Source: an uncultured Pelagibacteraceae bacterium
GTDB taxonomy: Bacteria > Pseudomonadota > Alphaproteobacteria > Pelagibacterales > Pelagibacteraceae
Direction of reading: 5' to 3'
Length of the DNA stretch: 64,000 nt
Assembly (NCBI GenBank): GCA_902557385.1
Contig: CACDZF010000002.1
Span: forward strand, 88,736 to 152,735
Below, one piece after another: positions 1-12,232 of the stretch (position 1 is its first letter; each line of letters begins with the position of its first letter). The notes beneath the pieces are model-generated. The model was not told the DNA's origin and did no database searches. It worked only from the letters and a program-made list of their open reading frames with translations. A program made the position numbers and the translations under genes.

Positions 1-80
1 AGATGAAGGAATGTGGAATTACTATCGCAAAATCACCTGCAGAAATAGGCAAAACATTATTAAATAAATTGTCTAATTGA
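1..80 (+). CDS. sucD: Succinyl-CoA ligase alpha subunit, C-terminal end (partial)
   Basis: Only the last 25 codons are inside the window, read in the frame starting at base 3 and ending in TGA at 78-80. The tail (KECGITIAKSPAEIGKT) resembles the C-terminus of SucD, which with SucC makes succinate and ATP/GTP from succinyl-CoA in the TCA cycle. The identification rests on this short match and on position: sucD directly before sucA-sucB-lpd is the usual alphaproteobacterial order. The gap to sucA is 39 bp, so the genes are probably co-transcribed. Confidence 0.8.
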   Translation, partial: MKECGITIAKSPAEIGKTLLNKLSN

Positions 81-119
81 AAAACTATTTTCAGATAATA
101 TAATAACATTAATAAATTA

Positions 120-2993
120 ATGTCCTCTTCAAAAAATATAGAGTTTGAACAAACTTCATTTTTAAGCAAATCCAATAGCGCTTTTATTGAGGACATGTAT
201 CAAAAATTTATTGAAAAAGATCCAAATCTCCCTGAAAGCTGGAAAAGATATTTTGAAACTTTGGGAGAAGATTTCGATTTAATTATAAGAGAAATAGAAG
301 GACCTAGCTGGAAGAGAAATAGAAAAAAAATAAATTTAGACAAAAAAATTAATAAAAATAAGAGCTTTTTAAATAATGAAGAAATTGAAAAAGATAAAGC
401 AGACTCAATAAGAGCAATAGCTTTAATAAGAGCATATAGAATTAGAGGCCACTTGATTGCCAATCTGGATCCACTTGATATGATGGAAAGAAAATATCTT
501 CATGAGCTACATCCATCGGATCATGGATTTAATAAAGAAGATTATGATAAAAAAATTTTTCTACATTCTTATATGGAAAAAGGTTATTCAACAGTTAATG
601 AAATAATTTCTAGTTTAAAAAAAATTTATTGCTCAACAATTGGTGTTGAATATATGCATATATCTGACCCAGTCGAAAAAGTTTGGTTTAGAAATAGAAT
701 GGAAAAAGAAGAAAATCAAATTAAGTTTACCGATACTGGAAAAAAAGCAATACTAAACAAAATTATTCAAGCCGAAGGATTTGAAAAGTTCTTAGCAAAA
801 AAATATGTTGGAACAAAAAGATTTGGATTGGATGGAGCTGAGTCTCTAATTCCTGCGATGGAACAAATAATTAAAAGAGGAGGTCAGCTTGGAGTTAAAG
901 AAATTAAAATTGGCATGCCACATAGGGGCAGGCTAAATGTCCTAGCAAATGTATTACAAAAGTCTTATAAAAGAATTTTTAATGAATTTGCAGGAGAAAT
1001 TTCTAGTAATCTAGATGACTCAGCTGGAGATGTAAAATACCATTTAGGAGCTTCATCAAATAGAGAGTTTGATGGTAACTCAGTTCATGTAAGTTTGACT
1101 GATAACCCTTCACATTTAGAAGCTGTAGATCCTGTTGTTTTAGGACAGACAAGAGCAAAGCAATTTTTTCATAGAGACACAAAAAGAAATAAAGTAATAC
1201 CAATATTAATTCACGGCGATGCTGCTTTCGCAGGACAAGGTGTAGTAGCCGAGTGCTTTGCAATGTCTGGATTACCTGGTCACAATACCGGAGGAACAAT
1301 TCATATAATTGTAAATAATCAGATTGGTTTTACAACAAGCCCTAGATTTGCAAGATCAAGCCCTTACCCTTCTGACTTAGGAAAAGTTGTTGACGCTCCA
1401 ATTTTACATTGTAACGGTGATGATCCAGAGTCAGTAACTCACTGTGCAAAAATTGCTATCGAGTTTAGGCAAAAATTTAATAAAGATGTAGTTCTAGATA
1501 TGATTTGTTATAGAAGATTTGGCCACAATGAAGGAGACGAGCCTTCATTCACTCAACCTTTAATGTACAAAAAAATTAGACAGCACCCTACTACATTAAA
1601 TGTTTATGGAAATAGATTGATTAAAGAGGGGACCATAAATGTAGATGAATTTGATAAAATGAAAAATGATTTTAAAAATCTTCTAGAAGAGCAGTATAAA
1701 ACTGCCAAAGACTATAAACCTAAAATAGAGTGGTATGAGGGAACGTGGTCAAGATACAAACCAGAAAAAGGAAAAGATAAAAGAGGAAAAAGTGGTGTAG
1801 ATTTGTCGAAAATTCAGAAAATTTCTGATCAAATCAATACTATTCCATCAACAATTAACATTCATAAAACAATTTCTAAAGTTTTAGAATTAAGAAAAAA
1901 ATCAGTTATTAATAAAAAAGGTATAGATTGGTCTTCCGCTGAAGCATTAGCGTTTGGTACTCTACTTGAAGAAGGGTTTCCTGTAAGGCTTGTTGGTCAA
2001 GATTCTGGAAGAGGAACGTTTAGTCAAAGACATTCTGTTTTGAGAAATCAAATAGATAACTCTCGCTATATACCTTTAAATAACATTTCAAATAAACAAA
2101 AAAGTTTTGAAGCTGTTGATAGTTTTTTATCAGAGCTTGCAGTTTTAGGATTTGAATATGGATATAGTTTGGTCGAACCAAGCACATTAACAATTTGGGA
2201 GGCACAATTTGGAGATTTTGTAAATGGAGCTCAAGTTATTATAGATCAATTTATTGCTTCAGGTGAACGGAAATGGTCAAGAGCAAGTGGACTTGTAATG
2301 TTATTACCTCATGGATATGAGGGCCAAGGTCCAGAACATTCATCAGGAAGACTTGAAAGATTTTTACAATTATGTGCACAAGATAATTTACAAGTAATGA
2401 ACTGTACAACTCCTGCAAATTATTTTCATGCTTTGAGACGTCAAATACATAGAGACTTTAGAAAACCACTAGTTATTATGACACCAAAATCATTATTAAG
2501 AAATAAACTCTGTGTATCAAACCTAGAAGATTTTGGAAAAAAAAATTCGTTCCATAGAGTTTTATGGGATCATGCTATAGACCCTAAAGAAGAAGGGTTT
2601 ATAAAACTAAAAAAAAGTAATGAAATTAAGAAAGTTATTTTGTGTTCTGGTAAAATATACTTTGACCTTTTGCATGCTAGAGAGAAGATGAAAATTGACG
2701 ATGTAATAATATTTAGAATTGAACAATTATACCCATTTCCAGTAAAACCCTTGGTTAAAGAGATTGCAAAATATGCCAAAAAAGCAAAATTTTATTGGTG
2801 CCAAGAAGAACCAAAGAATATGGGTGCATGGCTTTTAGTGCGAGATTATATTCAATGGACATTAAAGTATATAAGCGCTAAAAATAAAGAAATCATGTAT
2901 ATAGGTAGAAACCCTTCAGCATCTCCAGCTACTGGTTATGCTAAAAGACATATAGCGCAACAGAAAGCAATAATTGATCAAGTATTTGAATAA
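120..2993 (+). CDS. sucA: 2-oxoglutarate dehydrogenase E1 component
   Basis: This 957-residue protein is the thiamine-diphosphate E1 subunit of the 2-oxoglutarate dehydrogenase complex. It decarboxylates 2-oxoglutarate and passes the succinyl group to the lipoyl arm of SucB. Visible family features are the N-terminal E2-binding segment (SFLSKSNSAFIEDMYQKF), the GMPHRGRLNVL block near residue 265, the ThDP/Mg region around GDAAFAGQG and IVNNQIGFTT, and the C-terminal transketolase-like part (WEAQFGDFVNGAQ, HGYEGQGPEHSS). Length is normal for the family. It starts at ATG 120 and is followed three bases later by sucB, so the two subunits are likely translated from one transcript. Confidence 0.97.
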   Translation: MSSSKNIEFEQTSFLSKSNSAFIEDMYQKFIEKDPNLPESWKRYFETLGEDFDLIIREIEGPSWKRNRKKINLDKKINKNKSFLNNEEIEKDKADSIRAIALIRAYRIRGHLIANLDPLDMMERKYLHELHPSDHGFNKEDYDKKIFLHSYMEKGYSTVNEIISSLKKIYCSTIGVEYMHISDPVEKVWFRNRMEKEENQIKFTDTGKKAILNKIIQAEGFEKFLAKKYVGTKRFGLDGAESLIPAMEQIIKRGGQLGVKEIKIGMPHRGRLNVLANVLQKSYKRIFNEFAGEISSNLDDSAGDVKYHLGASSNREFDGNSVHVSLTDNPSHLEAVDPVVLGQTRAKQFFHRDTKRNKVIPILIHGDAAFAGQGVVAECFAMSGLPGHNTGGTIHIIVNNQIGFTTSPRFARSSPYPSDLGKVVDAPILHCNGDDPESVTHCAKIAIEFRQKFNKDVVLDMICYRRFGHNEGDEPSFTQPLMYKKIRQHPTTLNVYGNRLIKEGTINVDEFDKMKNDFKNLLEEQYKTAKDYKPKIEWYEGTWSRYKPEKGKDKRGKSGVDLSKIQKISDQINTIPSTINIHKTISKVLELRKKSVINKKGIDWSSAEALAFGTLLEEGFPVRLVGQDSGRGTFSQRHSVLRNQIDNSRYIPLNNISNKQKSFEAVDSFLSELAVLGFEYGYSLVEPSTLTIWEAQFGDFVNGAQVIIDQFIASGERKWSRASGLVMLLPHGYEGQGPEHSSGRLERFLQLCAQDNLQVMNCTTPANYFHALRRQIHRDFRKPLVIMTPKSLLRNKLCVSNLEDFGKKNSFHRVLWDHAIDPKEEGFIKLKKSNEIKKVILCSGKIYFDLLHAREKMKIDDVIIFRIEQLYPFPVKPLVKEIAKYAKKAKFYWCQEEPKNMGAWLLVRDYIQWTLKYISAKNKEIMYIGRNPSASPATGYAKRHIAQQKAIIDQVFE

Positions 2994-2996
2994 ATA

Positions 2997-4346
2997 ATGA
3001 GTGAAAAGATTGTAGTACCAGCACTAGGAGAAAGTATAACTGAAGCAACAGTAGCTAAATGGTTAAAAAATACTGGAGACAGTATAGAGGCTGACGAACC
3101 AATTGTTGAACTTGAAACAGATAAAGTTAATCTTGAAGTTCCATCTCCAATTAATGGAGTTTTAGGGAAAATTAGCGCAAGTGAAGGTGATGTAGTCCAA
3201 GTTGGCTCAACATTGGGATTAATAAATTCAAATTCAAAAGGTCATAGCGGAAATAATTTAAAAGATAAGTCAGAGGATAAAGAAGAAAATAACATAGTAA
3301 GTATTGATATTGAAAAAAAAAAGGAACAAAAAGAAATTAAAATTTTTCAGGAAGCTCAAGAAACAGTAACTGAGCCAGAGAGTTCAATTGAAGAAAAACC
3401 TTTAGTATTAGAAGCTCAAGAACAAGAAAGTCCTATAGAGGAAAAACCTTTAGTTTTAACAAACGAGGTTGAAGAAAAAACCGAAGCCAATGAAAATTTA
3501 TCTCCAGCTGTAAGAAAAATAGTTGCTGAAAATAAAATTGATGTAAAAAAAATTCAAGGGTCAGGAAAAGAAGGAAGAATATTAAAAGAAGATTTGATTG
3601 GACTAATGGGAGTTAACCCTGGTCCATCCGAGAGAAAAATTAAATATGGTCATGAAGAAAGAATTAAGATGACTAGACTAAGACAGACTATAGCAAAAAG
3701 ACTAAAACAAGCCCAAGAAAATGCAGCTCTGCTTACTACATTCAATGAAGTGGATATGACAAATATTGTTGAAATGAGAAAAGAAAATCAGGATGATTTT
3801 CAAAAAAGATATGGGGTTAAATTAGGATTTATGTCTTTTTTTATAAAAGCTTCTGTAGTTGCTTTAAAAAATTTTCCAGCTGTTAATGCTGAAATAGAAG
3901 AAAATGAAATAGTTTATAAAAATTATTACAATATAAGTTTTGCAGTTGGTACAGAAAAAGGTCTTGTTGTTCCAGTTTTAAGAAAAGCAGATGAACTATC
4001 TTTTGCTGATATAGAAAAAAATATAAAAAAACTTTCAGATAAAGCTAAAGACGGAAAACTAACCATTGAAGATTTGCAGGGGGGAACTTTTACAATTAGC
4101 AATGGAGGAGTTTATGGATCTATGCTCTCTACTCCTATTCTAAATTTACCTCAGTCAGGAGTATTAGGTATGCATAATATTGTTGATAGGCCGATTGTAG
4201 TTGATGGTGAAATTAAAATTAGACCCGTGATGTATTTGGCTTTATCTTATGATCACCGAATAATAGACGGCAAAGACTCGGTATCATTTTTAAAAACTAT
4301 AAAAGAGAATTTAGAAGATCCTCGAAGGTTATTTTTAAATATTTAA
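2997..4346 (+). CDS. sucB: Dihydrolipoyl succinyltransferase (E2 of 2-oxoglutarate dehydrogenase)
   Basis: This 449-residue E2 core subunit transfers succinyl from its lipoyl group to CoA. Domains in order are an N-terminal lipoyl domain with the lipoylated lysine in ETDKVNLE (about residue 43), a long acidic linker, a peripheral subunit-binding domain ([14 protein letters not shown], then [13 protein letters not shown]) near residues 165-200, and the catalytic domain with the His motif [11 protein letters not shown] near the C-terminus. The Glu/Lys-rich linker contains a near-exact tandem duplication of IEEKPLVL. Its stop codon abuts the ATG of lpd. The SucB rather than AceF assignment follows from the sucA neighbour. 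Confidence 0.96.
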   Translation: MSEKIVVPALGESITEATVAKWLKNTGDSIEADEPIVELETDKVNLEVPSPINGVLGKISASEGDVVQVGSTLGLINSNSKGHSGNNLKDKSEDKEENNIVSIDIEKKKEQKEIKIFQEAQETVTEPESSIEEKPLVLEAQEQESPIEEKPLVLTNEVEEKTEANENLSPAVRKIVAENKIDVKKIQGSGKEGRILKEDLIGLMGVNPGPSERKIKYGHEERIKMTRLRQTIAKRLKQAQENAALLTTFNEVDMTNIVEMRKENQDDFQKRYGVKLGFMSFFIKASVVALKNFPAVNAEIEENEIVYKNYYNISFAVGTEKGLVVPVLRKADELSFADIEKNIKKLSDKAKDGKLTIEDLQGGTFTISNGGVYGSMLSTPILNLPQSGVLGMHNIVDRPIVVDGEIKIRPVMYLALSYDHRIIDGKDSVSFLKTIKENLEDPRRLFLNI

Positions 4347-5744
4347 ATGTCTGAAAAATTTCAAGCAGTTGTGATTGGCGGAGGTCCAGGAGGTTATGTT
4401 TGCGCAATACGATTATCACAATTAGGTATAAAAACAGCTTGTATAGATGCTAGAGGAGCATTAGGTGGAACATGTCTAAATATAGGATGTATACCATCTA
4501 AAAGTTTACTGAACTTATCTGAAAATTTTGAAAAAACAAAAAATTTTCCTAATCTTGGGATAGAAGTTGGTCAAGTTAAATTAAATTTAGATAAAATAAT
4601 GAAAAATAAAAATAAGGCAGTAGATACTTTGACAAAAGGAGTGGAATTTTTATTTAAAAAAAATAAAGTTTCTTACTACAAAGGTACTGCAAGTTTTAAG
4701 ACTGCAAAAAAAATTTCAATAAAAGACGAAAAAAAAGAAATTATAATTGAAACAGAAAAAACAATTATAAGTACTGGTTCTGAACCAATCTCATTGCCAG
4801 GTGCAGAATTTGATGAAAAAAAAATTTTATCTTCAACAGGTGCATTATCTTTAGAAAAAGTACCAAAAAAAATGTTAGTGGTTGGTGGAGGTTATATTGG
4901 ATTAGAAATGGGCTCTGTTTGGTTAAGATTTGGTTCGGAGGTGCATGTAATAGAATCTCTAGATCATATTACCCCAGGAATGGATAGAGAAATTTCAAAA
5001 GAGTTTATGAAAATATTAACAAAACAGGGAATGAAGTTTCATTTACAAACCAAACTAGAGAGTATTAAAAAAAATGATAGTGGAGTTATAGTTACATCAA
5101 GTAGTAAAGATGGAAAAAAAATTGATTTTAACTGTGACGCAGTTCTAATTTCTATTGGTAGAAAACCAAATACAAAAAATTTAAATTTAGAAAAAATAAA
5201 TATTATTTTAGATGATAAAAAATGTATAAAAACTAACAAAAATTTTGAAACAAGCGTAAAAAATATTTACGCAATTGGAGACGTTATATCTGGGCCCATG
5301 TTAGCGCATAAAGCTGAAGAAGAAGGTATAGCAGTTGCTGAGTTAATTGCAGGACAATCAGGACATGTTAATTACGATGTTATACCAGGAGTTATTTATA
5401 CATCTCCTGAAGTTGCATCAGTTGGAAAAACAGAGGAACAATTAAAAGAATTGAACAAAAAGTATAAAATAGGAAAGTTTCCTTTTTTAGCCAATTCAAG
5501 AGCAAAAGCTATAGATGTACCCGAAGGTTTTGTAAAAATACTTGCAGATGATAAAACAGATAAAATATTGGGCGCTCATATGATAGGACCTCACGCAGGT
5601 GAAATGATTGCAGAAATAGGGATAGCTATGGAATTTGGAGCAAGCGCAGAGGATATAGCTAGAACTTGCCATGCCCACCCAACTTTTTCTGAAGCCGTAA
5701 AAGAGGCCGCTTTATCTGTAGATAAAAGAGCAATACACTCTTAG
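4347..5744 (+). CDS. lpdA: Dihydrolipoyl dehydrogenase (E3)
   Basis: This 465-residue FAD/NAD disulfide oxidoreductase reoxidises the dihydrolipoyl groups of E2. The N-terminal FAD motif is GGGPGGYVCAIRLSQLG, the redox-active disulfide is in GGTCLNIGCIPSK near residue 45, the NAD-binding glycine motif is VVGGGYIGLEMGSVW, a second FAD block is YAIGDV, and the C-terminal dimer-interface catalytic pair is in HAHPTFSEAVKEA. It begins at the base after the sucB stop, so it is dedicated at least in part to the 2-oxoglutarate complex. It may also serve pyruvate dehydrogenase or glycine cleavage, which cannot be judged here. Confidence 0.96.
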   Translation: MSEKFQAVVIGGGPGGYVCAIRLSQLGIKTACIDARGALGGTCLNIGCIPSKSLLNLSENFEKTKNFPNLGIEVGQVKLNLDKIMKNKNKAVDTLTKGVEFLFKKNKVSYYKGTASFKTAKKISIKDEKKEIIIETEKTIISTGSEPISLPGAEFDEKKILSSTGALSLEKVPKKMLVVGGGYIGLEMGSVWLRFGSEVHVIESLDHITPGMDREISKEFMKILTKQGMKFHLQTKLESIKKNDSGVIVTSSSKDGKKIDFNCDAVLISIGRKPNTKNLNLEKINIILDDKKCIKTNKNFETSVKNIYAIGDVISGPMLAHKAEEEGIAVAELIAGQSGHVNYDVIPGVIYTSPEVASVGKTEEQLKELNKKYKIGKFPFLANSRAKAIDVPEGFVKILADDKTDKILGAHMIGPHAGEMIAEIGIAMEFGASAEDIARTCHAHPTFSEAVKEAALSVDKRAIHS

Positions 5745-5766
5745 AAAATTTTCATAATATATAAAT

Positions 5767-7728
5767 ATGAAAGTGCCGATTCTCTTACCTAATATCTTTA
5801 ACTATCCATTCACCTATCAGTCTGACACAAACCTAAAAGTTGGTGAATACGTAATAGTTCCTTTTGGTAAAACAAAAATGGTAGGTGTAGTTTGGAACCA
5901 TTTCGAAAAAAAAAATGAAAAAAACTTCCATCTCAAAAAAATTATAAAAAGACTTAAAATTAACCCGTTAAACGAAAAAACAATTAATTTTTTAAACTGG
6001 TTTTCACAATATAATCTTATTCCAAAAGGAATGTCTTTAAAATTACATTTATTAAGCAATGAAGCAATTGAGGAAATACCTGATAAAGAATTTGAAAGTT
6101 ATAGATTAGTCAAAAATAAATATGACTTTACACTTTCCAAAGAACAAGAGCAAAGTCTAGATGAATTAAAAATTAAAAATAAAGAATTTAGAGTTCATGT
6201 TTTACAAGGCACAACTGGGTCTGGAAAAACAATTGTATACTTTAATTCGATCAAAGACAAAATCGATAAAGGTTATCAGGGCTTGATTTTATTACCTGAA
6301 ATAGGCTTAACATCTGAATTTGAGAAAAAATTTATTGATTTCTTCGGGTTTATTCCAGCAATTTGGCATTCAGGAATAACAAAAAAAAAGAAAAAAATTA
6401 TATGGAACGGATTAACAAATGGAAAAATTAAAGTAGTCATTGGAGCAAGATCTGCGTTATTTCTACCATTTAATAAATTAGGAATAATCATTGTTGATGA
6501 AGAGCATGATCAATCTTATAAGCAAGACGAGGGTGTAATTTATAATGCTCGTGATATGGCAATCTCAAGAGCATCTTTTGAAAATATTCCAATAGATCTT
6601 GTTTCCGCAGTGCCATCAATTGAAACATATGAGAATATAAAAAAAAGAAAATATTCTTACTCTAGAATTTTTAACAGATATAAAAATGCTCAACTTCCTA
6701 AACATCAAATTATTGATTTAAATAAATATAAACTTAATAATCAATCTTGGATTTCATCAAAAACAATTGAAAAAGCAAAAAATCATTTAGAGAGTGGTGA
6801 TCAGGTACTTTTTTTTATAAACAGAAGAGGATTTTCACCTTATGTTTTTTGTCAAAATTGTTTAAAAGTTTATTCATGTCCACACTGCTCAATTAACTTA
6901 GTTTATCATAAGAATAAAAAAAAACTTTTATGTCACTACTGTGGCTTTACAACTATTTTAAAAAGAACGTGCGACAGAAATATAAGTGGTAGTTGTAAAT
7001 TTATTTTGAGTGGACCAGGCGTAGAAAAGGTCTTTGAAGAAGTAAAGAATTTTTTTCCCAATTACCAAACATTAATTTTTTCTAGTGATACAATGAATAA
7101 AAAAAAATCCTCAATGGATCTGCAAAAAATTATTAATAATGAAGTTAAAATTTTAATTGGTACACAATTGATATCTAAAGGTTATCATTTTCCAAATTTA
7201 AACTGTATTGTTGTTTTAGATATTGATTTATCATCACTAGGTCATGATTTAAGAGGAGCAGAAAAGAATCTTCAACTATATCACCAGCTATCAGGTAGAG
7301 CTGGTAGAACAGGAAAACCAGCAATTGTATATTTTCAAACCTATAATTTAAAATCTGATACCATTTCTAAACTTACTAATTCAGATCCATTTGTATTTTT
7401 AGAAAACGAACTTCAGTTAAGAAAAAAAAATAACCTGCCACCATTTGAAAGATTTATCGCTTTAATATTGGCAAGTAAAGATGAAAAAAAATTAGAAAAT
7501 GAGTCTCATAGGCTTAAACAGCACTTAGTAAAAAATTTAAATAGTAAAATTTTAGGACCTATTAATGCACCTATTTATAAGATTAGAAAAAACTTTAGAA
7601 ACAGAATATTAATACGGAGTAAAAAATCAGATATAATTCAAGAGCCCCTAAGTTTGGCATTAAAAAAATTTAAATTTTCACCAGGAATGAAACTAACGGT
7701 TGATGTTGATCCAATAAGCTTCAATTAA
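5767..7728 (+). CDS. priA: Primosomal protein N', replication restart helicase
   Basis: This 653-residue superfamily 2 helicase reloads the replisome at collapsed forks. The helicase core shows Walker A GTTGSGKT (about residue 150), the DEEH box followed by the aromatic-rich loop (DEEHDQSYKQDEG), and the C-terminal motifs GTQLISKGYHFPNL and QLSGRAGRTGK. The zinc-binding insertion carries CQNC, CPHC and CHYC pairs. The fourth pair is spaced C-x7-C (CDRNISGSC) instead of the usual C-x2-C. It is somewhat shorter than E. coli PriA. It lies 22 bp after lpd on the same strand. priA before atpH is a common alphaproteobacterial arrangement. Confidence 0.94.
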   Translation: MKVPILLPNIFNYPFTYQSDTNLKVGEYVIVPFGKTKMVGVVWNHFEKKNEKNFHLKKIIKRLKINPLNEKTINFLNWFSQYNLIPKGMSLKLHLLSNEAIEEIPDKEFESYRLVKNKYDFTLSKEQEQSLDELKIKNKEFRVHVLQGTTGSGKTIVYFNSIKDKIDKGYQGLILLPEIGLTSEFEKKFIDFFGFIPAIWHSGITKKKKKIIWNGLTNGKIKVVIGARSALFLPFNKLGIIIVDEEHDQSYKQDEGVIYNARDMAISRASFENIPIDLVSAVPSIETYENIKKRKYSYSRIFNRYKNAQLPKHQIIDLNKYKLNNQSWISSKTIEKAKNHLESGDQVLFFINRRGFSPYVFCQNCLKVYSCPHCSINLVYHKNKKKLLCHYCGFTTILKRTCDRNISGSCKFILSGPGVEKVFEEVKNFFPNYQTLIFSSDTMNKKKSSMDLQKIINNEVKILIGTQLISKGYHFPNLNCIVVLDIDLSSLGHDLRGAEKNLQLYHQLSGRAGRTGKPAIVYFQTYNLKSDTISKLTNSDPFVFLENELQLRKKNNLPPFERFIALILASKDEKKLENESHRLKQHLVKNLNSKILGPINAPIYKIRKNFRNRILIRSKKSDIIQEPLSLALKKFKFSPGMKLTVDVDPISFN

Positions 7729-7748
7729 TTGATATAAAAAAACCGATT

Positions 7749-7777
7749 TTGACAATCTGCAGCTTGAAGACAATATT
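7749..7777 (+). promoter_or_regulatory. Candidate promoter of the atpHAGDC operon
   Basis: The 110 bp between priA and atpH contain a perfect TTGACA at 7749-7754, with an AATATT-like -10 at 7772-7777 after 17 bases. The -10 region overlaps a perfect 12-bp palindrome (GACAATATTGTC, 7769-7780), which could be an operator. The -35 match is strong and the -10 match is weak. No transcript data are available. Confidence 0.35.
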
Positions 7778-7838
7778 GTCATATGTTAGTTAAATTCAAA
7801 ATTTTAAGAAAACTTCAAATATTAATTAGGAGCTTAAA

Positions 7839-8396
7839 TTGAGTAAAAATAAGAGTTTTTCTGAAACATCAGCGAATAGGTACTCGTTAGCACTTTACGA
7901 ATTAGCTAAAGAGTCTAGTGAACTAGATGAAATTGAAAAAAACTGTTCTTCGTTTTTAACATTAATATTTAATAACAATGAATTTCAATCTTTAATAAAA
8001 AATCCAACTGTTAAAAAAGATGAACTACTTGCTACTGTGTTGAAAATATCAGATCAATACAAATTAAATAGTTTGTTAATCAAATTTTTAAGTTTTTTAA
8101 TTTCAAAAAGAAGATTTTTTTATGTTGAAGAAATTTTAAAAGACTTTATTGAAACATGTTCAAAAAAAAGAGGTGAAATTAAAGCTCAATTAACTTCAGC
8201 AAAAGAACTTTCAGAAACTGAAATAAACAGCATTAAAGAAGAATTAACAAAAGATTTTGGTTCAAAAATAAAATTAAACTATAAACACGATGCAAGTTTA
8301 ATTGGAGGATTGATAGTACAAGTGGGCAGTACAATGGTAGACTCTTCAATTAAAAATAAATTACAAAAAATAGAAAATAGAATGATAGAGGCTTAA
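7839..8396 (+). CDS. atpH: ATP synthase F1 delta subunit
   Basis: This 185-residue delta subunit (OSCP) links the F1 head to the peripheral stalk. The family pattern is an N-terminal helical domain (SANRYSLALYELAKE) and a conserved C-terminal block (DASLIGGLIVQVGSTMVDSSIKNKL). The start is TTG at 7839, chosen because an AGGAG Shine-Dalgarno sequence lies at 7828-7832 and there is no better in-frame start before the conserved N-terminus. It is the first gene of atpH-A-G-D-C. The F0 genes are not here, as is usual in alphaproteobacteria. Its stop codon abuts the atpA ATG. Confidence 0.94.
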   Translation: MSKNKSFSETSANRYSLALYELAKESSELDEIEKNCSSFLTLIFNNNEFQSLIKNPTVKKDELLATVLKISDQYKLNSLLIKFLSFLISKRRFFYVEEILKDFIETCSKKRGEIKAQLTSAKELSETEINSIKEELTKDFGSKIKLNYKHDASLIGGLIVQVGSTMVDSSIKNKLQKIENRMIEA

Positions 8397-9932
8397 ATGG
8401 AAATAAACCCTTCAGAAGTAACTAAAATATTAAAAGAACAAATAAAAAATTTTGGAAGCAAGGCTGAAATAACTGAAGTAGGACAAGTTTTGTCGGTAGG
8501 TGATGGTATAGCTAGAATTTATGGTCTTGATAATGTTCAGGCAGGAGAGATGGTAGAATTTGCCGATGGTTCAAAAGGAATGGCATTAAACTTAGAAAGT
8601 GAAAATGTCGGTGTTGTAATTTTTGGAGATGATAAAGCAATTAAAGAAGGTGACACAGTCAAAAGAACAGGAGCAATTGTTGATACACCAGTTGGAAAAG
8701 AATTACTAGGAAGGGTCGTTGATGGATTAGGAAATCCAATAGATGGCAAGGGAGCATTAGATAAATCTGTCAAAAGAAGCAGAGTTGAGGTAAAGGCTCC
8801 AGGAATTATTCCTCGTAAATCAGTTAGTGAGCCAATGCAAACTGGACTTAAATCAATTGATAGTTTAGTACCAATTGGAAGAGGTCAGAGAGAATTAATT
8901 ATTGGTGATAGACAAACAGGCAAAACAGCAGTTGCTATTGATGCAATCATAAATCAAAAAAAAATAAACGAGTCTAATGATGAGAAGCAAAAATTATATT
9001 GTGTTTACGTAGCAATAGGACAAAAAAGATCTACCGTTAGACAAATTGAAAAAACATTAGAAGAAGCTGGCGCAATGGAGTATACAACCATTGTTGCAGC
9101 AACAGCTTCAGACGCTGCTCCACTTCAATTTTTAGCCCCTTATACTGGTTGTGCAATGGGAGAATATTTTAGAGACAATGGAATGCATGCTTTAATTATA
9201 TATGACGATCTTTCAAAACAAGCAGTTGCTTATAGACAGATGTCACTATTATTAAGAAGACCACCTGGAAGAGAAGCTTACCCAGGAGATGTATTTTATT
9301 TGCATAGCAGACTACTTGAAAGAGCAGCTAAATTGAGTGATGAGCATGGTGGAGGATCTTTAACAGCTCTTCCGATAATTGAAACACAGGGTGGTGATGT
9401 TTCGGCGTTTATACCTACAAATGTAATTTCAATTACAGACGGTCAAATTTTTTTGGAAACAGAATTGTTCAATCAAGGTATAAGACCAGCAATTAACGTA
9501 GGATTATCGGTCTCAAGGGTTGGATCATCTGCTCAAACCAAAGCAATGAAAAAAGTTTCTGGATCGATGAAACTTGAACTTGCTCAATATAGAGAAATGG
9601 CAGCATTTGCTCAGTTTGGATCAGATCTAGATGCCTCTACTCAGAAACTTTTAAATAGAGGATCTAAATTAACTGAACTATTAAAACAAAAACAATACTC
9701 ACCTATGACTGTAGCTGAACAAGTAATTTCAGTATTTTGTGGTGTAAAAGGTCATTTAGATGATATTGAACAAAAAAATATTGCTGATTTTGAAAAAAAA
9801 ATTATTGAAAAATGCAGATCAGAGAAGCCAGAAATTGTAGACTCGATTTCAAGTTCTGGCAAACTTGAAGAAAATACAGAAAAATCTTTGAACGAAATTA
9901 TTATCGAACTTAAAAAAAACTTTAACTCTTAG
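8397..9932 (+). CDS. atpA: ATP synthase F1 alpha subunit
   Basis: This 511-residue non-catalytic nucleotide-binding subunit of the F1 hexamer shows the Walker A loop GDRQTGKTA near residue 170, the [25 protein letters not shown] block, and the [10 protein letters not shown] signature that contributes the arginine finger. Length and motif spacing match bacterial AtpA. The start at 8397 directly follows the atpH stop, and three bases separate its end from atpG, consistent with one polycistronic message. Confidence 0.98.
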   Translation: MEINPSEVTKILKEQIKNFGSKAEITEVGQVLSVGDGIARIYGLDNVQAGEMVEFADGSKGMALNLESENVGVVIFGDDKAIKEGDTVKRTGAIVDTPVGKELLGRVVDGLGNPIDGKGALDKSVKRSRVEVKAPGIIPRKSVSEPMQTGLKSIDSLVPIGRGQRELIIGDRQTGKTAVAIDAIINQKKINESNDEKQKLYCVYVAIGQKRSTVRQIEKTLEEAGAMEYTTIVAATASDAAPLQFLAPYTGCAMGEYFRDNGMHALIIYDDLSKQAVAYRQMSLLLRRPPGREAYPGDVFYLHSRLLERAAKLSDEHGGGSLTALPIIETQGGDVSAFIPTNVISITDGQIFLETELFNQGIRPAINVGLSVSRVGSSAQTKAMKKVSGSMKLELAQYREMAAFAQFGSDLDASTQKLLNRGSKLTELLKQKQYSPMTVAEQVISVFCGVKGHLDDIEQKNIADFEKKIIEKCRSEKPEIVDSISSSGKLEENTEKSLNEIIIELKKNFNS

Positions 9933-9935
9933 AAA

Positions 9936-12231
<2,296 letters not shown>

Positions 12232-12232
<1 letters not shown>

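Noticed and set aside
1003..1299. Minus-strand open frame inside sucA
   Set aside because: It overlaps the highly conserved E1 core and has low-complexity Leu-rich content; a shadow frame.
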